DNA of 64,000 bases from Isoetes taiwanensis. Lineage: Eukaryota > Streptophyta > Lycopodiopsida > Isoetales > Isoetaceae. The stretch is from assembly GCA_021234155.1 (NCBI GenBank), contig JAJEKV010000011.1, forward strand, positions 7,177,132 to 7,241,131, given 5' to 3'. Shown in pieces: positions 14,108 through 24,790 of this stretch. The notes beneath the pieces are model-generated. The model did not search any database. It was not told the origin of the DNA and was given only the letters and a program-made list of their open reading frames with translations. Numbering within the stretch: the stretch's first letter is position 1; every line of letters begins with the position of its first letter. The translations under genes were made by a program, and so were the position numbers.

Positions 14108-14542
14108 ATGGCGCCTTACGTCGTGGTTCCGCACCATTTTGTACTTGGCTCCGGCCGCTTGCATCTCCGGGGATCTGTTTCTGGCCTATCTGAGAGGAAT
14201 CAAGAACCTTGCCTTGAACCGGTCGAAGAAGAAGATCCGGCACGTAAAGCATCCACGGATCCAAGAAATACCCGGCCAGTTTGTGGTCTATCTTTCCAGC
14301 GAGCTTTCTCAATCCATGGGCAAGTGTGGTTTGCCATGTGCGGCTCAAGCCTCCTCGGGTTAGGGTCATGCCTTTCCTTTGAGGCTTGTCCCGAGTATAA
14401 CAGTTGCAAATGGTCGCCTTTCTTGGGAAGATATATCATCCGTGAGTTCCGGGCATGTAAGGGCAGCTCGAAGACGTCTCAAAGCTGCGGGAGCGCGTGT
14501 AAATTTGTTTGTCATGCGAACCGCTTTATGTGTAGTTGTTAG
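14108..14542 (+). other. open but unrecognised region
   Basis: Two overlapping plus-strand frames are open here: 144 codons from 14108 starting MAPYVVVPHHFV, and 74 codons from 14139. The second contains a basic, helix-friendly stretch (RGIKNLALNRSKKKIRHVKH). Switching from the first frame to the second gives the more protein-like reading, so a frameshifted relic is possible. I do not recognise a family and claim no function. The flanks 13220-13726 and 14543-15159 hold nothing recognisable. Confidence 0.25.
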
Positions 14543-15159
14543 GTTTTATTCATGACACTATAGTAATTGTACCGCACATGCATATTAATGTGAAAGAACC
14601 TGATTTGCCGAGCTTCATGGGCTTTTTATGTTGGCTTATCGGCCATACTGCTGAGTTGTGTATGCTGCCTTTTACTCATAGCTTCTATTTGCCTCCTCGG
14701 AATTTTCTGTAGAATCATTTGATTGTGTATTAGTGTAACTAAAGCAATGACAATAGTAATAGAAAGCAGGTAGACTATGTACGGGTAGTCTAAATCGCCA
14801 AGCAATTTCGAAGCGGAAAACAGATTGTGAATGCTTCATATATATTTCAAGATGAGTTATGTTATTCAGGTTAGTAATTCTGGCAATATTCGTTTAACTG
14901 GCATCTATTAATTTAAATTTAGAACTCTTATCATATGTTCTGGAAGCTCAGGTCTGTCTTCGAAAAATGGTTTAATATAATATGCTTATAATTGTACGAT
15001 GCAGTGTTGTGTTTTCAGTTCCAATGCTGCTGCAAAAACAATCTGATTTCGGTGGCTGTGTCACAGATTTCACAGGAGGTTGTAGTTAGGGCCCGTGCTT
15101 CTTTTTGTTCTTACTAATGGTCAGCTCCTAATGTTGGTCTTTTCTCCTTCCACAAACAG

Positions 15160-16320
15160 AAGGCAATTTTCCGAGTAGTTGCATTAATCTTGCATTTAGG
15201 AAATGTCGAGTTTATTAATGGAAAGGAGTTTGATTCCTCAATATTAAAAGACGAAAAATCAACGTTTCTTCTTAATGCTGCTGCGGAGCTGCTGATGTAG
15301 GTTTACAGAACATTTATTTAAGATTCCTGTGATGGTCTTCTTTGCTAATTTTTATTGTTTACTGGTGTGATGCCAAGGGCCTGCAGGATTCTCTTTGCAC
15401 ACGCGTTATTGTCACACGTGATGAAACTATCACAAAGTCTCTTTGACCTGGCTTCTGCAACAATCAACCGTGACACCTTAGCCAAGACCATATACTCAAG
15501 GCTCTTTGACTGGTATTTTCTTTTTGTGGTGTTTTATTTGTCTACATCTGACGGTGGTCTCCTTATTGTTCAGGCTGGTTGATAAGGTCAACAAATCCAT
15601 TGGACAGGATCCTGAGTCCAAAACATTGATAGGGGTGCTTGATATTTATGGGTTTGAAAGTTTCAAAACAACAGGTTAGTTCCATATCATTCAGATGCGG
15701 ATGAATCAAAAAATGCAGCATGATTATGATCTTGTGGGATAGTTCAACTCGATTCAATTGCTATCATTGTTCTCCCTATTCTCCACGCCCCCAAAATTTG
15801 TATAGGGATTCCTCCCCCATTATGTTTACACTTTCTTCCTCTGTGCGCCGTTCCAAAATAAATTGTATAGGGTGTACTGGAGGCCATAAGAATCAGCTGG
15901 GCTGGATATCCAACACGTCGAACTTTTGATGAGTTCTAGATTTTGGACTCCTAGCCCCAAAGCTTCTCGATGGATGGTGTGTTTATGGGGCAATATCTTT
16001 CTTCATAGTTGGATAGCAAATAGGCCATCTGAGTAAATCATGCAAGTAATATGTATAACTGGTCTTTTGTTTTCAGATATGATGAGAAGGTGGCAACGGA
16101 GAAGCTTTTGCAGAAGATGAACCTCAAGAACTATCAGGTATAGACTAATATATTTGTACATTAGAATATTTTGAATCAAATGCTATAGTTACATCTATGA
16201 CATATGTTTGAACCTCAGTGAATAATATTAAGTGCTCAAGAATGTCAATTCAAAAATCCTAATAGTATTTCTTGTGCATGCAGATTGGAAAGAACAAAGT
16301 GTTCCTTAGGGCAGGGCAAA
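15160..16320 (+). pseudogene. class XI myosin motor-domain pseudogene, unprocessed
   Basis: Plant myosin XI moves organelles along actin. Exon 15160-15296 reads [15 protein letters not shown] and [20 protein letters not shown]. Exon 15366-15512 reads CDAKGLQDSLCTRVIV and then, after a one-base frameshift at about 15438, [19 protein letters not shown]. Exon 15574-15674 gives [18 protein letters not shown] and [11 protein letters not shown] piece at 15870-15990 gives GVLEAIRISWAGYPTRRTF with a stop and a frameshift before FGLLAPKLLDG. Exon 16077-16137 gives YDEKVATEKLLQKMN, and 16284-16320 gives IGKNKVFLRAGQ. The exons between FESFK and GVLEAIR, about 200 residues of motor, are missing. The acceptor before CDAKG is GG instead of AG. 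Introns are retained, so this is a decayed genomic duplicate and not a retrocopy. Confidence 0.85.
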
Positions 16321-19300
16321 TAAAGACACATAACAAATAAAGATGGCCTAATAGCTCAAAAATCTTCAGAATATCTCTCCCTTAATCAATTGTGAAGGAC
16401 AAGTTCAACACATGATGATTATACTAAGCTAAGGAATGGATAGAAAAGAACTTTATTAATTCCACGAGGCAAGATAGACTTTCAAGCTTTCAAAAAATTT
16501 AAAAGTTATTTATCCAGGAGTATTAGGCATCCGAGTTTTAAGAATATGTGAATGCCAACCAAGATGGTCTCTCTTTTAACTTGTTATGCCAGCCAAGATG
16601 GTCTCTCTTTAACTTGTTATGCTAACTTGTTACACTTGAACACTTGCTTTTGTTCCTAACATGTGTAATAATTTGCAAACATGTCAACATCCAACATTTG
16701 ATAATTTTGAGAACTATTTTAGTAGCATTTTGAAAACTAAGTATCAATGTTATAAGTACATTTATGTAGTAATTGTTGTAGTATTTGCCAGCATTTGTGG
16801 GAATCACAATATCAAATGTGAGATATTGTAATAACATGTGCCTCCAACGTACCAACATGACTTGCTAAAAGATATTTTTTAGCCATCTCCTTCCGTAGAC
16901 GTTTTATTTTGAAGATGTTAAAATAGATAATATTGATTGGATTATAGATGCAAAGCAATCATTTAAAAGTGCAATGGGTCAACATGGTCGAACTTTCCCA
17001 TTGGTGGCATTTGGTTGGAATATATCCTTCACATGATACAAGAAACTTCTTTTAATTGCCAAATTTACACATACATGAGGACAACCTTAGGACCATTTTT
17101 TCTAGGTACAAATGGAGAAGTCAGCAACTAATGACTGCACTCAATGATGTTTGAGCTTTAGGCTTCTATTTGTTGAAAAAATGGTGAACGGATTATCTTG
17201 ATGTATCTTGATGAGTTCTACTTGCTGGGGAAGGTAGCAGTATGAATGTTTCCAATGTAAGATATAACAGACAACTATATTATTGACAACAAAGATAGCA
17301 TAAAACTTTAAGTTCATTTTTTATTTGTAGAGTTTATCTACTTCTAAGTACTGGAAAAGGCTAGAAATATTTTAAATCTGCAACTGAGGATTGACATGTG
17401 CGCTGTGCTTTACTCGTAACTTACCAAATGCAAGTGCAGACACTCACTTTTTAGCTTAATACATTCCAAAGTGTTGTACCATATAGAACATTTTCCATAA
17501 AGCAAGTTCAACGTTGCAACGTTGTGTTGAATAAAGCATTTAAATTTTCAGACTAAAAAACATAACCAAAAGTTTGACATATATAAACCATACAAGTACA
17601 AATCAAATATTTAAAAATATGCGCTAAATTTGCGTTCATAATTGCACTACTTTGGCTTATACACCCATATGACACACATTGTGCTTTATTTTTTCCCCAT
17701 GGGTACAAAGTACCCATGCTTTAGCACCTAGTTTAATTGATCCTAATTCACCAGCAATCATTAGCTTGACCTGGGGAGGTGATGACTTAGTACGATTGCG
17801 TATCAAAATCTTGGAATAGGAGCTCATTTCAATCAACAAAGTAAAATTTCAGAGTATTGAAATTTGCTTTGTTTCTCAAACTACAGAAAAGAGCTTAGTC
17901 CTAGTTAGATTTCCTATAATAATTGCTTCATTGCATGTATGAGAGACATGCATAAACTACACAAAAAAAACGAATACAAATAGTTTAATATAGACACCAG
18001 AGCAAATCATCAAAGGTAAATCTATTGAATCCACTTCTAGAATTATCAGATCAATATCATACAAGAGAGCAGAGCATGAAGATAGCTTTTGTGTGTGATA
18101 TCTCACTTCATGAATGGTCCAATTTCTTAACCAAAATTAGGAACTCTATACCTTAGATATGTTAGTAATTGATTCCCCATTTGCGGAATGATGAAAGCCA
18201 ACTACAAAACGATCTATTTATTTAAATACCAATGATATAAAGTCAACAGCTACACTAAAAAATTCTTCCTCAATTGGATAATGAAATTGTTATCGTTAAT
18301 TGCCATCGATCTTATAAAGAACTTTGTGCAAGAAAACTACCAAATGTTTATAAACCATAGTTGATAAACCATGTAATCTTAGGGGAATATTTACCATTGG
18401 AAATTTAGGGAAATCTTAAAAGAATCCTTAAGAATCCAAAGGAATCTTAGGGAATCTTCACAAAATCTTTGAGTATCTAGAGAATCTTGATGGGATTTTG
18501 GAGAATCTCTATAGAATATTCATTGCATGACTTTCAGCAATGCTTGCCAACTGTTATGCAACGAAAACACGTTTTTGTTGTGAAAAAAAGAACAATCCAC
18601 CCAATGCGTGCACAATCTTTTGTATAGAAATTGCCACTTCCCAAAAGGTAAAATTTTCTCGGTGAGAATGTTATTTTGCAATATAACATGTGTCGAAATG
18701 CCTGTGCCTCAAAAACAAATCCAAGGTTATGTAGAATAAAAAAACAGTGACAAATGCAAATGTTTCTAGATAATGTTGGAATCTTTATGGAATTTGAAAG
18801 AATGAGAATTATAAGGGGATCTTAATATTTCCTTAAACTCTCTAACGTTCTATGAAGATTCTTCTAGATCCTTTAAGATTTTGTATTCCACTAAATTCGA
18901 CTCTTTCAGCGTATTCCAATCCGTTTAAGCCTAGATTTTATTTCCACGTCTTCATAAACCATAGCTCAGTAACCCATTCATAGTACAAAAACTTGTATAT
19001 ATATATATATTTTTTTTTCCAAACAAGTGATCTTATAATAATAATTGTGTTTATCGGTGTATCATTTGTAGAGGTATGCATCCAGCATTTACATACAAGG
19101 TCCAGACATACATAATCATACTATGCTGATGGAGTTTGGGCATTTTGCAAAACAAAGCGGAGCAAGGAAGTTGCTTTTTGAGGCTGTCTAAGAGCACATA
19201 AAGTTTTGAATGTCGAATGACATATGAATGTCTATTTAAGTTTAGTTAATGCACAAGTAGGATTGAAGTGGCAGATAATAGTGTAAATCAAATAAATTTA

Positions 19301-19467
19301 TTTGTACATTGAAACAAAATGGATTTATTTGAACGATGAGAAACATGAGCACGCTGTGCAATTTTGGATTTATCATTTTATATCTTTGTTTCTCTTAGCA
19401 AATCCTTCCTTTAAACAAAAGAGTAATAATAAGTTTGATTCGAAAAAAATGATGTCTATGTTTTATG
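16321..19467. other. long gene-less stretch with satellite relics
   Basis: No coding sequence is recognisable. Two intervals (about 18375-18525 and 18775-18890) are made of GGAATCTTAG/GAATCTT words, reverse-oriented relics of the AGATTC satellite of 41.1-42.7 kb. Short phrases such as CATAAACCATA.TTGATAAACC link this stretch to 12.2-13.0 kb. Confidence 0.5.
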
Positions 19468-20913
19468 TTCTTCTTCATGCAATATGTATTAGATAATTTA
19501 TGGGGGACAAAATTCTACCCCAAAAAATCTCGAGGTGGTGCCCTAGCGGCTGTCACTGCATACAAAAAGTGGGTCTGATCGCAATACCTAGAATTCCCAG
19601 AATTCCCCTCAATCGTGAGCTCCCAGAGCTCCCCACGCACAATTGCTCTAACACGAGAACTTGATACTGCAGTAACAGTATTGCTCAAAGAGCAGGCAAA
19701 AGCACGCCAAGAACGGAACCTTAATTTGTCATTGTACAGGACTAAGGCAGCTACCAAAAGAAATTGGGGCCTGCGTAGAACTTCAAGAGCTTCATCTATG
19801 GCAGTATGAGGCACTAAGTGAGTTACCAAAAGAAATTTGGCAATGCAGAAAACATCAAAAGCTTCATCTGTCATGGTGTGGCGCACTAAGGGAGCTACCA
19901 AAAGAAATTTGGACCTGCGTAGAACTTCAAGAGCTTAATTTGTCAATGTGTAACGCAGTAAGTGAGATACCAAAAGAAATTAGGCAATGCATAAAACTTC
20001 GAAAGCTTGATCTGTCATTGTGTACAGGACTAAGGCAGCTACTAAAAGAAATTGGGGGCTGCATAGAACTTCAAGAACTTCATCTGTGGCAGTGTGAGGC
20101 ACTAAAAGAAATTGGGCAATGCGTAAAACTTCAAAAGCTTGATCTGTTATGGTGTAGCGCACTAAGAGAGCTACCAAAAAAAATTTGGACCTGTGTAGAA
20201 CTTCAAGAGCTTCATCAATGGTAGTGTGAGGCACTAAGTGAGCTACCAAAACAAATTGGGCAATGCATAAAACTTCAAAAGCTTGATCTGTCATGGTATA
20301 GCGGACTAAGGGAGCTACCAAAAGAAATTGGGGCCTGCATAAAACTTCAAGAACTTAATTTGTCAATGTGTAAGGCACTAAGTGAGCTACCAAAGAAATT
20401 GGGCAATGCATAAAACTTCAAAAGCTTGATCTGTCATGGTGTACAGGACTAAGGGAGCTACCAAAAAAAATTGGAGCCTGCGTAGAACTTCAAGAGCTTC
20501 ATCTGTGCCAGTGTGAGGCACTAAGTGAACTACCAAAAGAAATTGGGCAATGCATAAAACTTCAAAAACTTGATCTGTCATGGTGTACAGGACTAAGGGA
20601 GCTGCCAAAAAAAATTGGAGCCTGCGTAGAACTTCAAGAGCTTCATCTGTGCCAGTGCGAGGCACTAAGTGAACTACCAAAAGAAATTGGGCAATGCATA
20701 AAACTTCAAAAGCTTGATCTGTCATGGTGTAGCGGACTAAGGGAGATACCAAAAGAAATTGGGGCCAGCCTACAACTTCAAGAGCTTTATCTGCGGCAGT
20801 GTGAGGCATTAAATCAGCTACCAAAAGAAATTGGGCAATGCATAAAACTTCAAAAGCTTGATCTTTCATGGTGTACAAGACTAAGGGATACCAAAAGAAA
20901 TTGGGGACTGCGT
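19468..20913 (+). pseudogene. second LRR array, copy 1 of a 1,447-bp tandem duplication
   Basis: The same LRR type as at 1-2443. Here the 5' side is preserved: a non-repeat leader reads SSQSSPRTIALTRELDTAV and LLKEQAKARQERN and then enters the LRRs. Copy 1 has lost two bases (TCATTGTACAGG against TCATTGTGTACAGG in copy 2), which shifts the frame at the first LRR, and other LRRs have stops or shifts. No ATG lies in frame upstream before a TGA at about 19578, so the leader may be an internal exon. Sequence from 20155 matches the window start (base 1 onward) closely, so the two LRR loci are duplicates. Apparent minus-strand ORFs here are antisense shadows. Confidence 0.7.
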
Positions 20914-21352
20914 ATTCTTCTTCATGCATTATGTATTAGATAATTTATGGGGGACAAAATTCTACCCCAAAAAATCTCGAGGTGGTGCCCAAGCGGCTGT
21001 CACTGCATACAAAAAGTAGGTCCGATCGCACTACCTAGAATTCCCATAATTCCCCTCAATCGTGAGCTCCCAGAGCTTCCCACGTACAATCGCTCTAACA
21101 CGAGAACTTGATACTGCAGTAACAGTATTGCTCAAAAGCAGGCAAAAGCACGCCAAGAACGGAACCTTAATTTGTCATTGTGTACAGGACTAAGGCAGCT
21201 ACCAAAAGAAATTGAGGCCTGTGTAGAACTTCAAGAGCTTCATCTGTGGCGGTGTGAGGTTCTAAGTGAGCTACCAAGAGAAATTGGGCAACGCATAAAA
21301 CTTCAAAAGCTTGATCTGTCATGGTGTAGCGGACTAAGGGAGATACCACGGT
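20914..21352 (+). pseudogene. second LRR array, truncated copy 2
   Basis: A second copy of the leader, starting TTCTTCTTCATGC exactly 1,447 bp after copy 1, followed by about three LRRs. It lost one base in the leader (CTCAAAAGCAG against CTCAAAGAGCAG), so its break differs from copy 1. It ends abruptly at LREIP, where the large inverted repeat begins and supplies a TAG at 21361. No LRR sequence resumes on the far side of the inverted repeat within the window. Confidence 0.7.
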
Positions 21353-21467
21353 CGGCCGTCTAGAAACACAAGTGTTTTGTCGTTCGAGCAGTACAAAGGC
21401 TCCAGAATGGAGATTTGACTTCGCCACGTCATCCGAAATGGAAAATTTACACTAGGGACCAAGTTAC

Positions 21468-21821
21468 ATGGTCATTTTTGGCAACAAAAGAAACACGAAC
21501 CTCTACAAGGCAGTATTCCGCAACCACCTCTTAGGTCAATTGACAACGAACGTGTTGGACATGAGCTACCTTGGCGCTTCTTGGAGAAAGGGTGGTCTTC
21601 CGCCCACGAAACTTGGTCTCGAGGGTAATGTCGATATTTTAAGTCCATTGGCAGAGTCAGTTTATAGTTCCGGAGTGGGAGAGTTGCCCATCCATGGCCA
21701 AGGGCCTTCGGGAGAGGAACTTTGGGGCGAACTGCTTCCGGAAGGTTTTAAGGGTCCGTCTTCTGGCATCATCACCTTCCCTCTAAGTGATCACATTGTG
21801 CAAGATCCTGGTCGAATCTGA
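21468..21821 (+). CDS. unrecognised ORF in left arm of the inverted repeat
   Basis: A 117-codon ORF whose core (SWRKGGLPPTKLGLEGN, then LWGELLPEGFKGPSSG) is also open in the right arm. Two diverged copies staying open in the same frame suggests that the ancestor was coding, but no known motif, signal peptide or membrane segment is visible. Confidence 0.3.
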   Translation: MVIFGNKRNTNLYKAVFRNHLLGQLTTNVLDMSYLGASWRKGGLPPTKLGLEGNVDILSPLAESVYSSGVGELPIHGQGPSGEELWGELLPEGFKGPSSGIITFPLSDHIVQDPGRI

Positions 21822-22226
21822 CTAGGATATAGCCTCCGAAACGTAAACCTTGTGCACGGTTTGCTAAGTTATTGAAAGGTTTACGTTATGGAGGTCGCGA
21901 TTTAGTCGGTTGCACTTGGGACATGGTCAAGAAGCTGCAGTTAAAAACATGAAGCAATAGGAACTAAAGGAATGGGGTTTGGATCTATTGGCCATCCCGA
22001 ATGATCCCAAACAGTTTTGCTACTGCAAAAGGCGCCCTTGGCTTCTATTTGCCATTATGGGAGAAGGATAAATCCAAACCCCATTCCGTCAATTCCTATT
22101 GCTTTGCATTTTCAATTGCAGCTTCTCGGCCATGTCCCAAGTGCAACCGACTAAAACTCAGCCTTTAAAACGTAAACCCTTCAATAACCTAGCAACACAC
22201 AGGGTTTACGTTTCGGAGGCCATATC

Positions 22227-22544
22227 CTAATCAGATTCGACCAGGATCTTGCACAATGTCATCACGTAGAGGGAGGGTGTTGACCCAGAAGACGGACCCT
22301 TAAAACCTTCCGGAAGCAGTTCACCCCAAAGGTCCTCTCCCAAAGGCCCTTGGCCACGGACAGGCAACTCTCCCACTCCGAAATTGTAAACTGACTCTGC
22401 CAATGCACTCAAAACGTCGAGATTACCCTCGGGACCAAGTTTCGTGGGCAGAAGACCACCCTTTCTCCAAGAAGCGCCAAAGTAGCTCACGTCCAATACG
22501 TTCCTAGTCAATTGGCGTAAGAGATGGCTGCAGAATACTGTCAT
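22227..22544 (-). CDS. unrecognised ORF in right arm of the inverted repeat
   Basis: A 105-codon ORF homologous to the left-arm ORF along its whole length, with substitutions (for example GVGELPVRGQGPLGEDLWG against GVGELPIHGQGPSGEELWG). The C-terminal ends differ after FKGPSSG because of small indels. Function unknown. Confidence 0.3.
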   Translation of the reverse strand: MTVFCSHLLRQLTRNVLDVSYFGASWRKGGLLPTKLGPEGNLDVLSALAESVYNFGVGELPVRGQGPLGEDLWGELLPEGFKGPSSGSTPSLYVMTLCKILVESD

Positions 22545-22702
22545 GTAGAGTGTTCGTGTTTCTTTCGCTGCAAAAAATGACCGTATAACTTGGTCCCTAG
22601 GGTAATGTCACCATTCCGGACGACATGGCGAAGTCGAGTCTCCATTCCAGAGCCTTTGTACTGCTCGAACGACAAAACACTTGGGTTTCTACATGGTCGA
22701 GT

Positions 22703-23194
22703 GCAGGACGCTTCACGGTTTGATAAGTTCCCCCGGACGGATCTTGGATTTTTTTGAACCCGCTTGAAGCAGGTTACTTGAACGGTGGATTCAACGGTCG
22801 GATAGAGAAATCGAGCGTTGGGAAGGGGGGCATTGGCATTTGCCCGCCCAAAGGAGCACTGGCAGAAAAGGCTGCCTCGGCAACCTTTCTGAGCTTCATC
22901 CCCTGGGGTCTGGCCTCTTCCCTCTGGTGAGGAAGCCCCGCAAAGTCCTTGCCTGGTTCGATTTGGGGAAGGGTGTCAGCGCAAGATCCCTCTATTCTAT
23001 CCATTGCCAAACTCCTCTACCAAAAATTCCAACGGTTATCATATTTCTTGCATAAAGTCCTAGTCATCATGTCCATGTCACCACTATCTAGCCATGTCAC
23101 CCAAAATTTGCCAACATCACCCAATGAAAAGACCAAAGATGGACATCTTTTCATTTTTGGCCTAGTCAAAACCTGGCCTTGCTTACTTGGCATG
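22703..23194. other. gene-less linker before the minisatellite
   Basis: GC-richer sequence with no recognisable coding. It includes the phrase GATTCAACGGTCGGATAGAG, which resembles the hairpin-repeat motif at 6.2 kb only loosely. Confidence 0.3.
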
Positions 23195-24790
23195 CCATGT
23201 CACCATTTGGAGTGCCTAGATGGTATGCTTGAGCCTAGGTGGCATGCTTGAGCCACCTTGGCATGTTGGAGCCTAGGTGGCATGTTGGAGCCCGTGTGGC
23301 ATGTTGGAGCCACCTTGGCATGTTTGAGCCTAGGTGGCATGTTTGAGCGACCTTGGCATGTTGGAGCCCACATGGCATGTTGGAGTCCATGTGGCATGTT
23401 TGAGCCACCTTGGCATGTTGGAGCCCACGTGGCATGTTTGTGCTACCTTGACATGTTTGAGCCACCTTGTCATGTTGGAGCCTAGGTGGCATGTTTGAGC
23501 CCCGTTGGCATGTTGGAGCGACCTTGGCTCCAACATGCCAAGGTTTGCTCAAACATGCCACCTAGGCTCCAACATGCCACCTAAGCTCAAACATGCCACG
23601 TGGGCTCCAACATGCCACCTAGGCTCCAACATGCCAACGTGGCTCAAACATGCCATGTGGGCTCCAACATGCCACCTTGGCTCCAACATGCCAAGATTGG
23701 CTCAAACACGCCACCTAGTCTCCAACATGCCACCTAGGCTCAAACATACCAAGGTGGCTCAAACATGCCACGTGGGCTCCAACATGCCACCTAGGCTCAA
23801 ACATGCCACATAGGCTCCAACATGGCAAGGTGGCTCAAACATGCCACCTAGGCTCCAACATGCCAAGGTGGCTCAAACATGCCACGTGGGCTCCAACATG
23901 CCACCTACGCTCCAACATGCCAAAGTGGCTCAAACATGCCATGTGGGCTCAAACATGCCAAGGTGTCTCAAACATGCCACATGTGCTCCAACATGCCACC
24001 TAGGCTCCAACATGCCAAGGTGGCATGTAGGAGCCCATGTGGCATTGTTGAGCCACCTTGGCATGTTGGAACCTAGGTGGCATGTTTGTGCCACCTTGGC
24101 ATGTTGGAGCCTAGGTGGCATGTTTAAGCCACGTTGGCATGTTGGGGCCTAGATGGCATGTTTGGAGCCCACGTTGGCATGGTTGAGCCAGCTTGGCATG
24201 TTGGAGCCTAGGTGGCGTGTTGGAGCCTAGGTGGCATGTTTGAGCCACCTCAGCATGTTGGAGCCTAGGTGGCATTTTGGAGCCCATGTGGCATGTTTGA
24301 GCCACCTTGGCATGTTGGAGCCTAGGTGGCATGTTTGAGCCACCTTTTCATGTTGGAGCCTAGGTGGCATGTTTGAGCCACCTTGGCACGTTGGAGCCTA
24401 GGTGGCATAGTTGAGCCACCTTGGCACATTGGAGCCTAGGTGGCATGGTTAAGCCACCTAGGCATGTTGGAGCCTAGGTGGCATATTTGAGCCACCTTGG
24501 CATGTTGGAGCCTAGGTGGCATGTTTGAGCCACTTTGTCATGTTGGAGCCTAGGTGGCGTATTTGAGCCATCTTGGCACGTTGGAGCCTAGTTGGCATGG
24601 TTGAGCCACCTAGGCATGTTGGAGCCTAGGTGGCATGTTTGAGCCATATTGGCATGTTGGAGCCCACGTGGCATGGTTGAGCCACCTTGGCATGTTGGAG
24701 CCTAGGTGGTATGTTTGAGCCACCTTGGCAAATGGGAGCCTAGGTGCCATGTCACCCATTTGCCAATGTCACCTTGGCACATTGACAAGG
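23195..24790. repeat. 38-bp minisatellite with an inverted central block
   Basis: A tandem array of a 19-bp unit that alternates in two forms, GGCATGTTGGAGCCTAGGT and GGCATGTTTGAGCCACCTT. From 23195 to about 23520 the units run in one direction, from 23527 to about 24017 they run as the reverse complement, and from 24021 to about 24785 they return to the first direction. Both switch points are short-loop hairpins (TTGGAGC-7 bp-GCTCCAA, and GCTCCAACATGCCA-3 bp-TGGCATGTAGGAGC). All long ORFs here are products of the repeat. Confidence 0.95.

Larger units (their letters stand above)
21350..22702. repeat. 1.35-kb imperfect inverted repeat (foldback element)
   Basis: The left arm (about 21350-21985) and right arm (about 22072-22702) are reverse complements with scattered mismatches. 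The central loop is about 86 bp. The stem ends pair AATGGGGTTTGGAT with ATCCAAACCCCATT, and the outer ends pair CTAGAAACACAAGTGTTTTG with CAAAACACTTGGGTTTCTA. Each arm encodes an outer-to-inner ORF of about 110 residues, 21468-21821 (+) and 22227-22544 (-), and the two proteins are clearly homologous (both contain SWRKGGL.PTKLG and LWGELLPEGFKGPSSG). I do not recognise the protein. It may be a foldback transposon, an inverted duplication of a gene fragment or a small-RNA hairpin locus. Confidence 0.85.

Noticed and set aside
19515-20929. Minus-strand ORFs across the second LRR array
   Set aside because: Antisense shadows of the same repeat.
23200-24332. Many ORFs rich in KHATWAPTCHLGSNMPR
   Set aside because: Repeat-generated frames of the 38-bp minisatellite on both strands, with no start context or independent coding signal.
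23195-24790. CRISPR-like regular repeat
   Set aside because: Units are directly abutting and variable, with no unique spacers, and the genome is a plant.
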